From Phascolarctobacterium sp. (GTDB lineage: Bacteria; Bacillota; Negativicutes; Acidaminococcales; Acidaminococcaceae), in contig QAMT01000002.1 in assembly GCA_003150755.1 (NCBI GenBank), positions 496,001 to 560,000 on the forward strand: a stretch of DNA of 64,000 nt, read 5' to 3'. The notes under the pieces were generated by a model. That model made no database searches. It was not told where the DNA came from and saw only the letters and a program-made list of their open reading frames with translations. Of the stretch, positions 1 to 7,285 are shown piece by piece (the stretch's first letter is position 1; every line of letters starts with the position of its first letter). A program made the translations under genes and the position numbers.

Positions 1-995
1 CGGCGGCCAATCTGCACGCGCACTTCCTGGTCACCAATCTGCACAAGATAGTCGATAATCTCGCCCAAAAAGGCTTTGCGCAATACTACGCCGCGCACAG
101 CGTTGGGGTCGGTTTCCGCTGTAAAGCGTATTTCCGTCGGGCGGCTGGCAAGATTGAACACAGCCTCGCTTTTCATGCGCTCCGGTACAACAAGGCCCGG
201 CGGCAGCGGATGGTTATCGCCTTTAATATAGGCTGCGCCGTTTTGCCATACCACATCGTTAAAGCTGGATACGCCAATAAAGCTGAAAACAAACTTATTG
301 GCCGGATGGTTGTAAACATTCAGCGGCGTGTCAATCTGCTGCATTACACCCAGTTTCATAACCAGAATGCGGTCCGAAAGCGCCATTGCTTCCGACTGGT
401 CGTGCGTAACGTAAATGATGGAAAAGCCGTATTTACGCTGCAAATCTTTAATTTCAAAACGCATCTCCTCGCGCAGATGCGGGTCAAGGCTGGAAAGAGG
501 CTCGTCCAGAAGCATTACATCCGGGTTGATGGCCAGCGCACGCGCCAGTGCCACGCGCTGTTTGCCGCCGCCGGAAAGGCTGGCCGGGCTTTCTTCCGCC
601 GATTTCAATAAGTTGGTCGCAGTCAGCGCGTCCTTAGTGCGCTGTTCAATCTCTGCCTTGGGCAGCTTGCGCAGACGCAGGGGAAACGCCACGTTTTCGT
701 AAACGCTCATGTGCGGCCATACGGCAAAAGCCTGAAAAACCATGCCGAAATTGCGGTTTTCGGGCGGTGTATAGTGGTGCTTTTTAGGTGAGGAAAGCAG
801 GCGGTCGCCTACCCAGACTTCGCCGTCGCTCAAATCCTCAAAACCTGCCACCATGCGCAGGGTCGTTGTCTTACCGCAGCCGGACGGGCCAAGCATGGAG
901 AAGCACTCACCTTTGCCGATTTCAAAGTTCAGGTTATCTACGGCAGTAACATTGCCAAAGCGTTTTGTAACGTTAACTAAGCGTATATAAGACAT
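1..995 (-). CDS. ABC transporter ATP-binding protein, second ATPase of iron-type operon (3' end outside window)
   Basis: Reading leftward from the ATG at 995 gives an open frame that runs off the window. It encodes a PotA/FbpC-type ATPase. Walker A reads GPSGCGKTT, the signature is LSGGGKQRVALARAL (slightly different from the usual LSGGQQQR), Walker B is VMLLDEP and the H-loop is VTHDQSE. A TOBE-like C-terminal part begins before the edge. It lies 5 bp after the permease stop, so it belongs to the operon that begins at 4912. It would power uptake by the double permease at the inner membrane. Oddity: the operon already has another ATPase at 2689-3786. Substrate is inferred only from the neighbours. 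Confidence 0.9.
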   Translation of the reverse strand, partial: MSYIRLVNVTKRFGNVTAVDNLNFEIGKGECFSMLGPSGCGKTTTLRMVAGFEDLSDGEVWVGDRLLSSPKKHHYTPPENRNFGMVFQAFAVWPHMSVYENVAFPLRLRKLPKAEIEQRTKDALTATNLLKSAEESPASLSGGGKQRVALARALAINPDVMLLDEPLSSLDPHLREEMRFEIKDLQRKYGFSIIYVTHDQSEAMALSDRILVMKLGVMQQIDTPLNVYNHPANKFVFSFIGVSSFNDVVWQNGAAYIKGDNHPLPPGLVVPERMKSEAVFNLASRPTEIRFTAETDPNAVRGVVLRKAFLGEIIDYLVQIGDQEVRVQIGR

Positions 996-1000
996 GACGG

Positions 1001-2692
1001 TTACTCACTCACTTTCTTGGTAAAATGGTTAATCAGCATCTGGCCGATAACGATAAGAATCAGCGCAATGCCCGCCAGAGCGGTACTCATTACGGTTTCG
1101 CCGTCCTCGTTAAGAGTATAAATGGCAACGCCGATGGTACGGGTAGTCGGCGCATAAAGCATAATGGAAACGGTCAGTTCGCGCAGCGCCGGCAAAAAGA
1201 TGAGGAAGAAGGCGGAAATCATGCCCGGGCGTACCAGCGGGATAACAATATCCTTTAAGGACTGCCACATGGTTGCGCCGCAGGAGCGGGATGCTTCCAT
1301 CAAAGAATCGTGTACCTGTTCCAGTGCGGCGGAGTTAGCCTTTAAGCTGAACGCCATATAACGCGCAATGTAGGCAACAAGGATAATCCATACCGTGTTG
1401 TACAGATTGATGCCGAATTTGCCGCTCCACGCAAGGATAACGCCCAGCGCGATAACGGAGCCCGGTACGGAGAACGGCAGCATGCCGAGGAACTCGAGGA
1501 TGCCTTTGCCGCGGACTTTCATCTTAACGATAACGTAGGAAATCATAACGCCGGCAAACATGGTAATAAGCGCCGCCGCAAGGCCCAGCGTTACGCTGTT
1601 GAAGATAGCGTCTTTAGTAACTTCGTATTCAAACAGAATGTATTTGTAGTTATCCAGCGACAGGTTTTCCCAGGTCAGCGGCAAGCCGTAAGTGCTTACG
1701 CCGCCTACCAAAAAGATAACCGCTGTCGGCAGCAAAATGGTAAAGCCGATATAAGCCAGGCAGAAAAAGAGCAGCGGATAGCGCAGGCCGCGCAGTTTAA
1801 GCTCCATCGGGCGGAAGCTCTTGCCGCCGATAATCTGGTAATGGCCGCGGCTTAAAACCTTCTGCTGTGCCCAGATAATCATGGCAGCCGTTACAACAAG
1901 CACGGTGGCAAGTACCGTACCGGTACGGATAGAATCGAAGCTGCCGCCGCTCTGGTGGATTTTTTCATAAATAAGCGTCGGGATGTTGTAAATGCCCTGC
2001 TCAATGCCCAGAACCGCAACCGTGCCGAAATGTGCCATAGAGTACAGCATAATCAGCAGCGCGCCGGACATAATGGAAGGCAGCACCAGCGGAATGGTAA
2101 TTTTGCGGGTAATGGTAAACAGCCCCGCGCCGGAAATACGCGCCGATTCTTCAAGCGTCGGGTCCATGCGCTCCAGTGCGCCGCAAACCTGAATAAATAC
2201 AAACGGGAATAAGTACATTACTTCAACCATACTGATGCCGTAATAGCTGTAAATGTCAAAAATCGGCTTGGTCAGCCCAAAGGTTTCCATAAAGAAGGTG
2301 TTGATGTAGCCGGAGTTAGGCGACAGCAGCATCTTCCACGCCAGTGCGCCGATAAAGCTCGGCAGCATAAACGGCACAAGGAACAGGCTCTTCATAAAAG
2401 TTTTGTACGGCAAATCCGTGCGGGTAACAAGCCAGGCAAAAAACGTACCGACAATCGTGCTGCCGATAGTTGTCATGCTGGCGATAATCAGCGAGTTTTT
2501 CAAAGCCTGGAAGGTTTCCGGCTCGGTAAGTACATTATAAAAGTCCTCGCTGTTAAAAGTGCCGTCAACAAAGAAGGCGTTGAATAAAATCAAAAGTACA
2601 GGCCAGGCAACAAAAATTACCAGAATGGCGATAGAAATCAAAAGAATTATTTGTGCAACGCCAAAGCCGCTGTCTTTTTTAATTGTACTCAT
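1001..2692 (-). CDS. ABC transporter permease, fused two-domain, ferric iron type (FbpB/AfuB-like)
   Basis: A 563-residue inner-membrane permease with about twelve hydrophobic segments arranged as two homologous halves. Each half carries an EAA-type loop, visible as LEESARISGAGLFTITRK in the first half and LMEASRSCGATMWQSLK in the second. This fused layout is typical of SfuB/FbpB/AfuB iron permeases. Its ATG overlaps the stop of the upstream ATPase by 4 bp (ATGA), indicating translational coupling. With the lipoprotein at 3887-4912 and the two ATPases it forms a complete importer. Putative substrate is Fe3+ or a similar small ligand; polyamine or phosphonate import is a less likely alternative. 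Confidence 0.9.
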   Translation of the reverse strand: MSTIKKDSGFGVAQIILLISIAILVIFVAWPVLLILFNAFFVDGTFNSEDFYNVLTEPETFQALKNSLIIASMTTIGSTIVGTFFAWLVTRTDLPYKTFMKSLFLVPFMLPSFIGALAWKMLLSPNSGYINTFFMETFGLTKPIFDIYSYYGISMVEVMYLFPFVFIQVCGALERMDPTLEESARISGAGLFTITRKITIPLVLPSIMSGALLIMLYSMAHFGTVAVLGIEQGIYNIPTLIYEKIHQSGGSFDSIRTGTVLATVLVVTAAMIIWAQQKVLSRGHYQIIGGKSFRPMELKLRGLRYPLLFFCLAYIGFTILLPTAVIFLVGGVSTYGLPLTWENLSLDNYKYILFEYEVTKDAIFNSVTLGLAAALITMFAGVMISYVIVKMKVRGKGILEFLGMLPFSVPGSVIALGVILAWSGKFGINLYNTVWIILVAYIARYMAFSLKANSAALEQVHDSLMEASRSCGATMWQSLKDIVIPLVRPGMISAFFLIFLPALRELTVSIMLYAPTTRTIGVAIYTLNEDGETVMSTALAGIALILIVIGQMLINHFTKKVSE

Positions 2693-3786
2693 AATTCTTC
2701 CACCTCCTTAAGCTGGGCCGCGTCAAACCAGTGCAGCGCGCGGAAGTTGACCACGCACTCCTCGCCCTCTTTAAACATCAGGTTTTCGGAAATCGCTTCG
2801 TGCGTAACAATTTCCGTGCGCAGATGCTCGCCGTCAATTTCAATCATATAGTCCATCGTTGCGCCGAGGAAGTTAGCGCGTTTAATAACGCCCCTCAGCC
2901 CTGCGCCATCACGGCTTATTGCCACATCCGACGGGCGGAAAGCGGCAACCCAGTTGGTAATGCCCGCGTCCTGCGGTTTTTCCCAGGGTACTTCCTGCGT
3001 GCCGGTGCCGACAAGAAATCTGCCATTTTCGGCGCGCACGCCGAGGAAATTGGCAATGCCCATAAATTTAAAAATAAACAGGTCAGCCGGTTTTTCAAAA
3101 ATTTCATACGGCGTGCCAATCTGGCGGATATGGCCGTTGTTATCCATAATGGCAATGCGGTCGCTGATGGCAAGCGCAACTTCCTGGTCGTGCGTCACAT
3201 ACATAACCGTAATGCCGAACTGACGCTGCAAAGCCTTGATTTCAAAACGCATTTCCTCGCGCAGGTTAGCGTCCAGATTAGAAAGCGGCTCGTCCAGAAG
3301 CATTACCGAAGGGTCTGCAACAAGCGCGCGCGCCAGGGCAACACGCTGCTGCTGGCCGCCGGAAAGCTCGGACGGCAGGCGTTTATCCAGCCCTTTCATA
3401 CCGACGATGTCAATCATCTTCATAACCAGTTTGTCAATTTCTTCTTTCGGGCGCTTTTCCATTTTCAGCGGGTAGGCAATGTTGTCGTACACCGACATGT
3501 GCGGCCACACCGCATAATCCTGAAACACAATTCCCAGGCCGCGCCTTTCGGGCGGGATGTATTCGCCGCTTGAACTATCGGCAACGACGGTATTATCAAT
3601 AATAATGCGCCCCTCGTCCGGTACCTCGTGCCCGGCAATCAGGCGGATTAAAACCGTCTTGCCGCAGCCGGAAGGCCCGAGCAGCGTAAAGCATTCGCCT
3701 TTTCTGATGCCGAGGTCAAGCCCCTTGTGTACCTGGTGCTTGCCGTAGGCCTTGGCGACGCCTTCAACCTTAATGATATCTTCCAT
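2689..3786 (-). CDS. ABC transporter ATP-binding protein (FbpC/PotA-like)
   Basis: A 365-residue ATPase. I chose the ATG at 3786 because AGGAGG lies 7 nt upstream; an upstream in-frame start would place the ribosome site inside the gene. Walker A GPSGCGKT is at residues 37-44, the signature is ELSGGQQQRVALARAL, Walker B is VMLLDEPLSNLD, the H-loop is VTHDQE, and a C-terminal TOBE-like regulatory region follows. It energises the permease encoded immediately downstream, with which it overlaps by 4 bp. A hairpin between this gene and the binding-protein gene may lower its expression relative to the binding protein. Confidence 0.92.
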   Translation of the reverse strand: MEDIIKVEGVAKAYGKHQVHKGLDLGIRKGECFTLLGPSGCGKTVLIRLIAGHEVPDEGRIIIDNTVVADSSSGEYIPPERRGLGIVFQDYAVWPHMSVYDNIAYPLKMEKRPKEEIDKLVMKMIDIVGMKGLDKRLPSELSGGQQQRVALARALVADPSVMLLDEPLSNLDANLREEMRFEIKALQRQFGITVMYVTHDQEVALAISDRIAIMDNNGHIRQIGTPYEIFEKPADLFIFKFMGIANFLGVRAENGRFLVGTGTQEVPWEKPQDAGITNWVAAFRPSDVAISRDGAGLRGVIKRANFLGATMDYMIEIDGEHLRTEIVTHEAISENLMFKEGEECVVNFRALHWFDAAQLKEVEEL

Positions 3787-3822
3787 AAGGCAACCTCCTG
3801 TCAACCTTTAATATTACAAAAA

Positions 3823-3850
3823 CGGCAGAACGGGAAACCCCGTTCCGCCG
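3823..3850 (-). terminator. intercistronic hairpin with U-tract (partial terminator)
   Basis: On the minus strand the stem of about 12 bp (one mismatch, GC-rich, 4-nt loop) is followed by TTTTTG. It sits between the binding-protein gene and the ATPase gene of one operon. Such intercistronic hairpins often make the binding protein more abundant than the membrane parts. Confidence 0.6.
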
Positions 3851-3886
3851 CCGCTTGCAAAAGACCTCTGTTCCGTTTATGCCCTG

Positions 3887-4912
3887 TTATTGTTTAATCT
3901 GCATAATATCGGAGAATTTTTTAATGGTGTCTTCTTTGGTTTGAATTGCTTGAATGTAATCAATCTTAATGGATTTTTCCAAAGCTTCTTTCGGAGCGGG
4001 CAGATTGAATTTAGCCGGAATCTCTACGTCCTCACGTACAGGAATGGTGCCCTGCTGTGCAACGAGGGTCTGTGCTTCTTTGCCGAGCAGATAATCGACA
4101 AATTTTTTAGCTGCATCAGCTTTGGTGGTATCTTTAAAGATTGCAACCGGGCTCGGAACTACGAGCAGTTCGGGCGGATAGCAAAGCTGCAGGTGTGCGC
4201 CTTTTTCGATTTTGGCATTGGTGATGTAGTCAACTGCCAGTGCTGCGCCAAGTTCGCCGGAAGCAGTATCGTCGATAACCTGGCCGGAGCCTTTGCCGAT
4301 ACGGCCGCCGTTGGCTTTGATGTCTTCAAAGAATTTCCAGCCGAACTGTTTTTCCAAAAGGGCAACGCTCATGTAAGAGGTGCCGGAAAGAGCCGGGTTG
4401 GCAATACCGAATCTGTCGGTATAATCCGGACCCATCAGGTCGGACCACTGGGTAGGAGCGGTTTTGATTTTATCGGTGTTGATAACGATGCCTAAAGTGC
4501 CAAGGCGTGCTGCATGGAAGGAGCCGTCATAATCGTCAAACGGGTTAACGGTTTCAGGTTCAACAGGGCTCTTGTAATTAAGCAGGATGCCTTCGTTTTT
4601 CATATTATAAAAGTCCGGAACCTCACTGGTCCAGATAACGTCGGCCAGAATCTTGCCGCTCTGGCGTTCTGCGGCAATTTTTGCCATCAGTTTGCCTGCA
4701 CCTGCGGACTGATAGTCAACATCAATTCCGGGGTTAGCCTTTTTAAAGCCGTCAACAATGCCCTTAATCAGGGATTCTTTCATCGAAGTGTACACGATGA
4801 GTTTCTGGCTGTCGTTAGCGGCACTCTTTTCTTCTCCGCCGCCGCAGCCTGCAACAAGCATCATCATGAGCATCATTACAGAAAGCAGCCATACAGTCGT
4901 TTTCTTAAGCAT
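3887..4912 (-). CDS. extracellular solute-binding lipoprotein, ferric iron type (FbpA/AfuA-like)
   Basis: A 341-residue protein with a lipoprotein signal: basic MLKK start, hydrophobic stretch and lipobox VAGC, followed by GGG. The mature part is a class-II periplasmic binding fold (LIVYTSMKESLIKGIVDGFKK start) as in Fe3+-binding FbpA/AfuA proteins. AAGGAGG lies 7 nt before the ATG. It is the first gene of a leftward operon with ATPase, double permease and second ATPase. It would capture the ligand outside the inner membrane. The family also includes binders of 2-aminoethylphosphonate, thiamine and polyamines, so iron is likely but not proven. Confidence 0.88.
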   Translation of the reverse strand: MLKKTTVWLLSVMMLMMMLVAGCGGGEEKSAANDSQKLIVYTSMKESLIKGIVDGFKKANPGIDVDYQSAGAGKLMAKIAAERQSGKILADVIWTSEVPDFYNMKNEGILLNYKSPVEPETVNPFDDYDGSFHAARLGTLGIVINTDKIKTAPTQWSDLMGPDYTDRFGIANPALSGTSYMSVALLEKQFGWKFFEDIKANGGRIGKGSGQVIDDTASGELGAALAVDYITNAKIEKGAHLQLCYPPELLVVPSPVAIFKDTTKADAAKKFVDYLLGKEAQTLVAQQGTIPVREDVEIPAKFNLPAPKEALEKSIKIDYIQAIQTKEDTIKKFSDIMQIKQ

Positions 4913-4991
4913 TTTAAAACCTCCTTAATTTTGCCTGCCATGCCCGGCAGAATTAAAATATCAGCGCCGTTAAAACAAAATTTTACAAATC

Positions 4992-5026
4992 TTTACTTTA
5001 ATTTTACCAATATTTTACTTTAATTT
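4992..5026. promoter_or_regulatory. 13-bp direct repeats, 22 bp apart, upstream of the iron-type ABC operon
   Basis: TTTACTTTAATTT occurs at 4992-5004 and again at 5014-5026. The 22-bp period is two DNA turns, so both copies face the same side. They lie about 80-115 bp upstream of the binding-protein start and may bind a regulator. The surrounding sequence is very AT-rich, which lowers certainty. Confidence 0.4.
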
Positions 5027-5102
5027 AACATATTATTCTGAAAAAAGCAAACAAAACTCTCATTTGTCGTTTTTTTTAACTATTAGCGTATCAAATGATA
5101 CA

Positions 5103-5134
5103 AAAGAAAAAAGGACGGCGCTAAACCGTCCTTA
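5103..5134 (-). terminator. terminator of the SMR gene
   Basis: Perfect 8-bp stem AAGGACGG/CCGTCCTT with a 7-nt loop. On the minus strand it is followed by TTTTTT, just after the SMR stop at 5152. Confidence 0.85.
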
Positions 5135-5151
5135 TAATCCAAGCCGCCTGC

Positions 5152-5472
5152 CTACTGTCCTGACGACATTTTAAGCCCGATAATGCCGGTTAAAAGCAGC
5201 GCCGCAAAAAACATGCGCGGCAGGGTAACGGGCTCTTTAAAAAGTATTACGCCCACAATAACCGCACCCAATGCGCCGATACCAGTCCAGATGGCATAAG
5301 CCGTCCCCATCGGCAGCACCTTGACGGCGTGCGCCAAAAACCAGAAGCTCAGCCCCATGCCGATAAAAGTCAGCACCGTAAATTTCAAATCCGTAAATCC
5401 GTGCGAAAATTTAAGGCAGGTAGACCACACCACCTCAAACACACCGGCAATCAGTAAATCAAACCAGGCCAC
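5152..5472 (-). CDS. small multidrug resistance (SMR/EmrE-type) membrane protein
   Basis: A 106-residue protein with four membrane helices. The conserved Glu of helix 1 is seen in LLIAGVFEVVW, followed by MGTAYAIWTGIGALGAVIVG and a C-terminal helix typical of the Gdx/SugE-EmrE family. The GTG at 5472 is the likely start: AAAGGAGG lies 8 nt upstream and the homologous N-terminus begins there, although the frame stays open upstream. These proteins exchange protons for guanidinium or quaternary ammonium drugs as antiparallel dimers. The KFSHGF and WTGIGA signatures fit the SugE/Gdx side somewhat better. The gene stands alone behind a leader with an attenuator-like hairpin. Confidence 0.88.
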   Translation of the reverse strand: MAWFDLLIAGVFEVVWSTCLKFSHGFTDLKFTVLTFIGMGLSFWFLAHAVKVLPMGTAYAIWTGIGALGAVIVGVILFKEPVTLPRMFFAALLLTGIIGLKMSSGQ

Positions 5473-5490
5473 AGCAAAAACCTCCTTTAA

Positions 5491-5548
5491 AATAAAAAAT
5501 GCCCTTATAAATGTATCTTCCATGGCCTTACGATACATTTATAAAGGC
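5491..5548 (-). promoter_or_regulatory. leader hairpin of the SMR gene (attenuator-like)
   Basis: A long inverted repeat (arms of about 17 nt with one mismatch, 5501-5548) is followed on the minus strand by ATTTTTTATTTT. It ends about 20 nt before the GTG start. It has the shape of an intrinsic terminator inside the 5' leader. Confidence 0.6.
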
Positions 5549-5581
5549 ACCTGCTTACCCGGCGGCAAACAGATTACCGTA

Positions 5582-5610
5582 AGTATAGCACACCCGGCGC
5601 AAAATGGCAA
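5582..5610 (-). promoter_or_regulatory. promoter of the SMR gene
   Basis: Minus-strand TTGCCA (5610-5605), 17-bp spacer, TATACT (5587-5582). It would start a leader of about 100 nt ahead of the GTG at 5472. Confidence 0.75.
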
Positions 5611-5626
5611 CAACCGGCGCAAAATG
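5594..5626. repeat. 13-bp direct repeats between divergent SMR and PstS-like genes
   Basis: CCGGCGCAAAATG occurs at 5594-5606 and 5614-5626, a period of 20 bp. The first copy overlaps the -35 box of the SMR promoter, so this may be an operator. Confidence 0.55.
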
Positions 5627-5662
5627 CTATAATTAAATAAAAGCACAAGGCAGGTGAGCGCT

Positions 5663-7249
5663 TTGAAAACTTACGCCAAACTATCAGCAAAATACTGGCT
5701 TTATAACCAGCTCTTTTTTATAACGGCAGTTATCATGGCCGCCGTTACCGCCGCCGCTGTATTTTTGCCGCTGGCACCATTTTACAATTTTTTAAGCAAG
5801 CATTTATTTAAAGACGCAGGCTTTTACCTTTCGGTGATATTATTCTATGCCCTACTCGCCGCAGGGCTGGTGCCGCTTTATAAACTGTTCAAACGCTTTT
5901 GGCGCGGCACACTTGCTGGCTTTGGCGGCAAGCCGGAAAGCCTTGTTTACATTGCCCTGCTGCCCCTTACCTGCGGCGCAGCGCTGTTCAGCCTGCTGTT
6001 TTACCTTGCAGACGCTTCCGTTATGGGCTTAATTTCCGCACCATCTTTTTACCTGCTCGGTTTTGTCCACGGCAGCTTTTTCATCCTCACCGCCACCCTG
6101 TCAACCTATGCGCCAATCGCGCTGGCGCTGATTTTGCTTACCAATTTAATACCGCTGGCGTTTTTTATACATTACATCCGCATTATGCGCGGCGTTAAGC
6201 CGATGCTGGCCAAGCCCCTGGCTTATGCAGGATTCGTTTTAGCCCTGTGCGCCTTAAGCATAAATTACAGCTTTGAAAACGGCAATACCGTACGCACGCA
6301 CAGGTTTGACTACGAAAACGGTTTAAGCAGCGTTGACCTTATGCAATATAAAATCACCAACCCCGATAACATTCTGCCCCAACTTGACGGGCCGTGCAGC
6401 TTACAGCTCCAGCAAGAGGACTGGCTGGTTTTAGACGGCGCGGAAGCAGCGTATCCTGTATATTCTGCATTTGCCAACGCCTGCTACAACGGCATAACAA
6501 AATACCAGTATGATGACAGCCTGCCGCCCGATACGCAAAGTAAACTGCACAACGAGTTTAATAAATACATTGCCTTTAATAACACCGTTTATGCTTTTAA
6601 CGACTTAATCAACAAACGCTGCGATATTTTCTTCGGCGCTATGCCCTCGCAAAAGCAAAGGCAGGCAGCCGCCGAACTGGGCGAAGAACTGGTGCTGACC
6701 CCAATAGCGCAGGAAGCCTTTGTGTTTTTTGTAAACAGCACAAACCCTGTCAATAGCCTTACCACACAGCAGATAAAAGATATTTACAGCGGCAAAATTA
6801 AAAACTGGCAGCAGCTTAACGGCACCAGCCAGCGTATTCTGGCATTTCAGCGCCCCGAAGGCAGCGGCAGCCAGACACTTTTGCAGCACATTATGGACGG
6901 AACGCCGCTGATGCAGCCGCTTAAAACCGAATACATCCGCAGCATGGGCGGCATCGGCGAAAGCGTCGCTGCCTACAACGGCGATGCGGGCGCATTGGGC
7001 TTTTCCTTCAAATTCTTTTTAACAGGCATGCTTGGCCGCCAGGATGCACCGGTAAAAATACTTGCTATCAACGGCATTGCGCCGTATAACGAAAACATCC
7101 GCAGCGGCAAATACCCATTTATAACCAAACTTTACGCCATTACGCTCAAAAGCAACACCAAACCGCAGCTAAAAACCTTCCTTGACTGGATGCAATCCCC
7201 GCAAGGGCAGGAATTAGCCGGAAAAGTTGGTTATGTAAGGTTAAAATAA
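5663..7249 (+). CDS. membrane-anchored PstS-like phosphate-binding-domain protein
   Basis: About 528 residues. The first 200 hold roughly five hydrophobic helices; the rest is a phosphate-binding-type periplasmic domain (PBP2, PstS-like). Evidence includes NPVNSLTTQQIKDIYSGKI followed by NWQQL, and FQRPEGSGSQTLLQHIM, the anion-binding Ser-Gly-Ser loop. Start choice: TTG at 5663 has AGGTGA 5 nt upstream; a GTG at 5654 is also possible. PstS proteins normally have a signal peptide rather than a multi-helix anchor, and no pstCAB genes are nearby. It may be a sensor or a tethered binder; its ligand is not known from sequence. Confidence 0.75.
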   Translation: MKTYAKLSAKYWLYNQLFFITAVIMAAVTAAAVFLPLAPFYNFLSKHLFKDAGFYLSVILFYALLAAGLVPLYKLFKRFWRGTLAGFGGKPESLVYIALLPLTCGAALFSLLFYLADASVMGLISAPSFYLLGFVHGSFFILTATLSTYAPIALALILLTNLIPLAFFIHYIRIMRGVKPMLAKPLAYAGFVLALCALSINYSFENGNTVRTHRFDYENGLSSVDLMQYKITNPDNILPQLDGPCSLQLQQEDWLVLDGAEAAYPVYSAFANACYNGITKYQYDDSLPPDTQSKLHNEFNKYIAFNNTVYAFNDLINKRCDIFFGAMPSQKQRQAAAELGEELVLTPIAQEAFVFFVNSTNPVNSLTTQQIKDIYSGKIKNWQQLNGTSQRILAFQRPEGSGSQTLLQHIMDGTPLMQPLKTEYIRSMGGIGESVAAYNGDAGALGFSFKFFLTGMLGRQDAPVKILAINGIAPYNENIRSGKYPFITKLYAITLKSNTKPQLKTFLDWMQSPQGQELAGKVGYVRLK

Positions 7250-7251
7250 AG

Positions 7252-7284
7252 CAAATAAACCGGACTTTCATCCGGTTTATTTTT
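7252..7284. terminator. bidirectional terminator between convergent genes
   Basis: Inverted repeat AAATAAACCGGA/TCCGGTTTATTT with U-tracts on both strands. It serves the PstS-like gene (+) and the autotransporter (-). Confidence 0.85.
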
Positions 7285-7285
7285 A

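Noticed and set aside
2731..3573. 280-codon open frame on the plus strand opposite the ABC ATPase gene
   Set aside because: It is antisense to a clear ATPase with all motifs, has no ribosome site and its translation is rich in His, Asn and Arg as shadow frames are.
5473..5580. Guanidine riboswitch upstream of the SMR gene
   Set aside because: The leader has a hairpin but not the conserved ykkC, mini-ykkC (ACGR loops) or ykkC-III sequences, so I call it only an attenuator-like leader.
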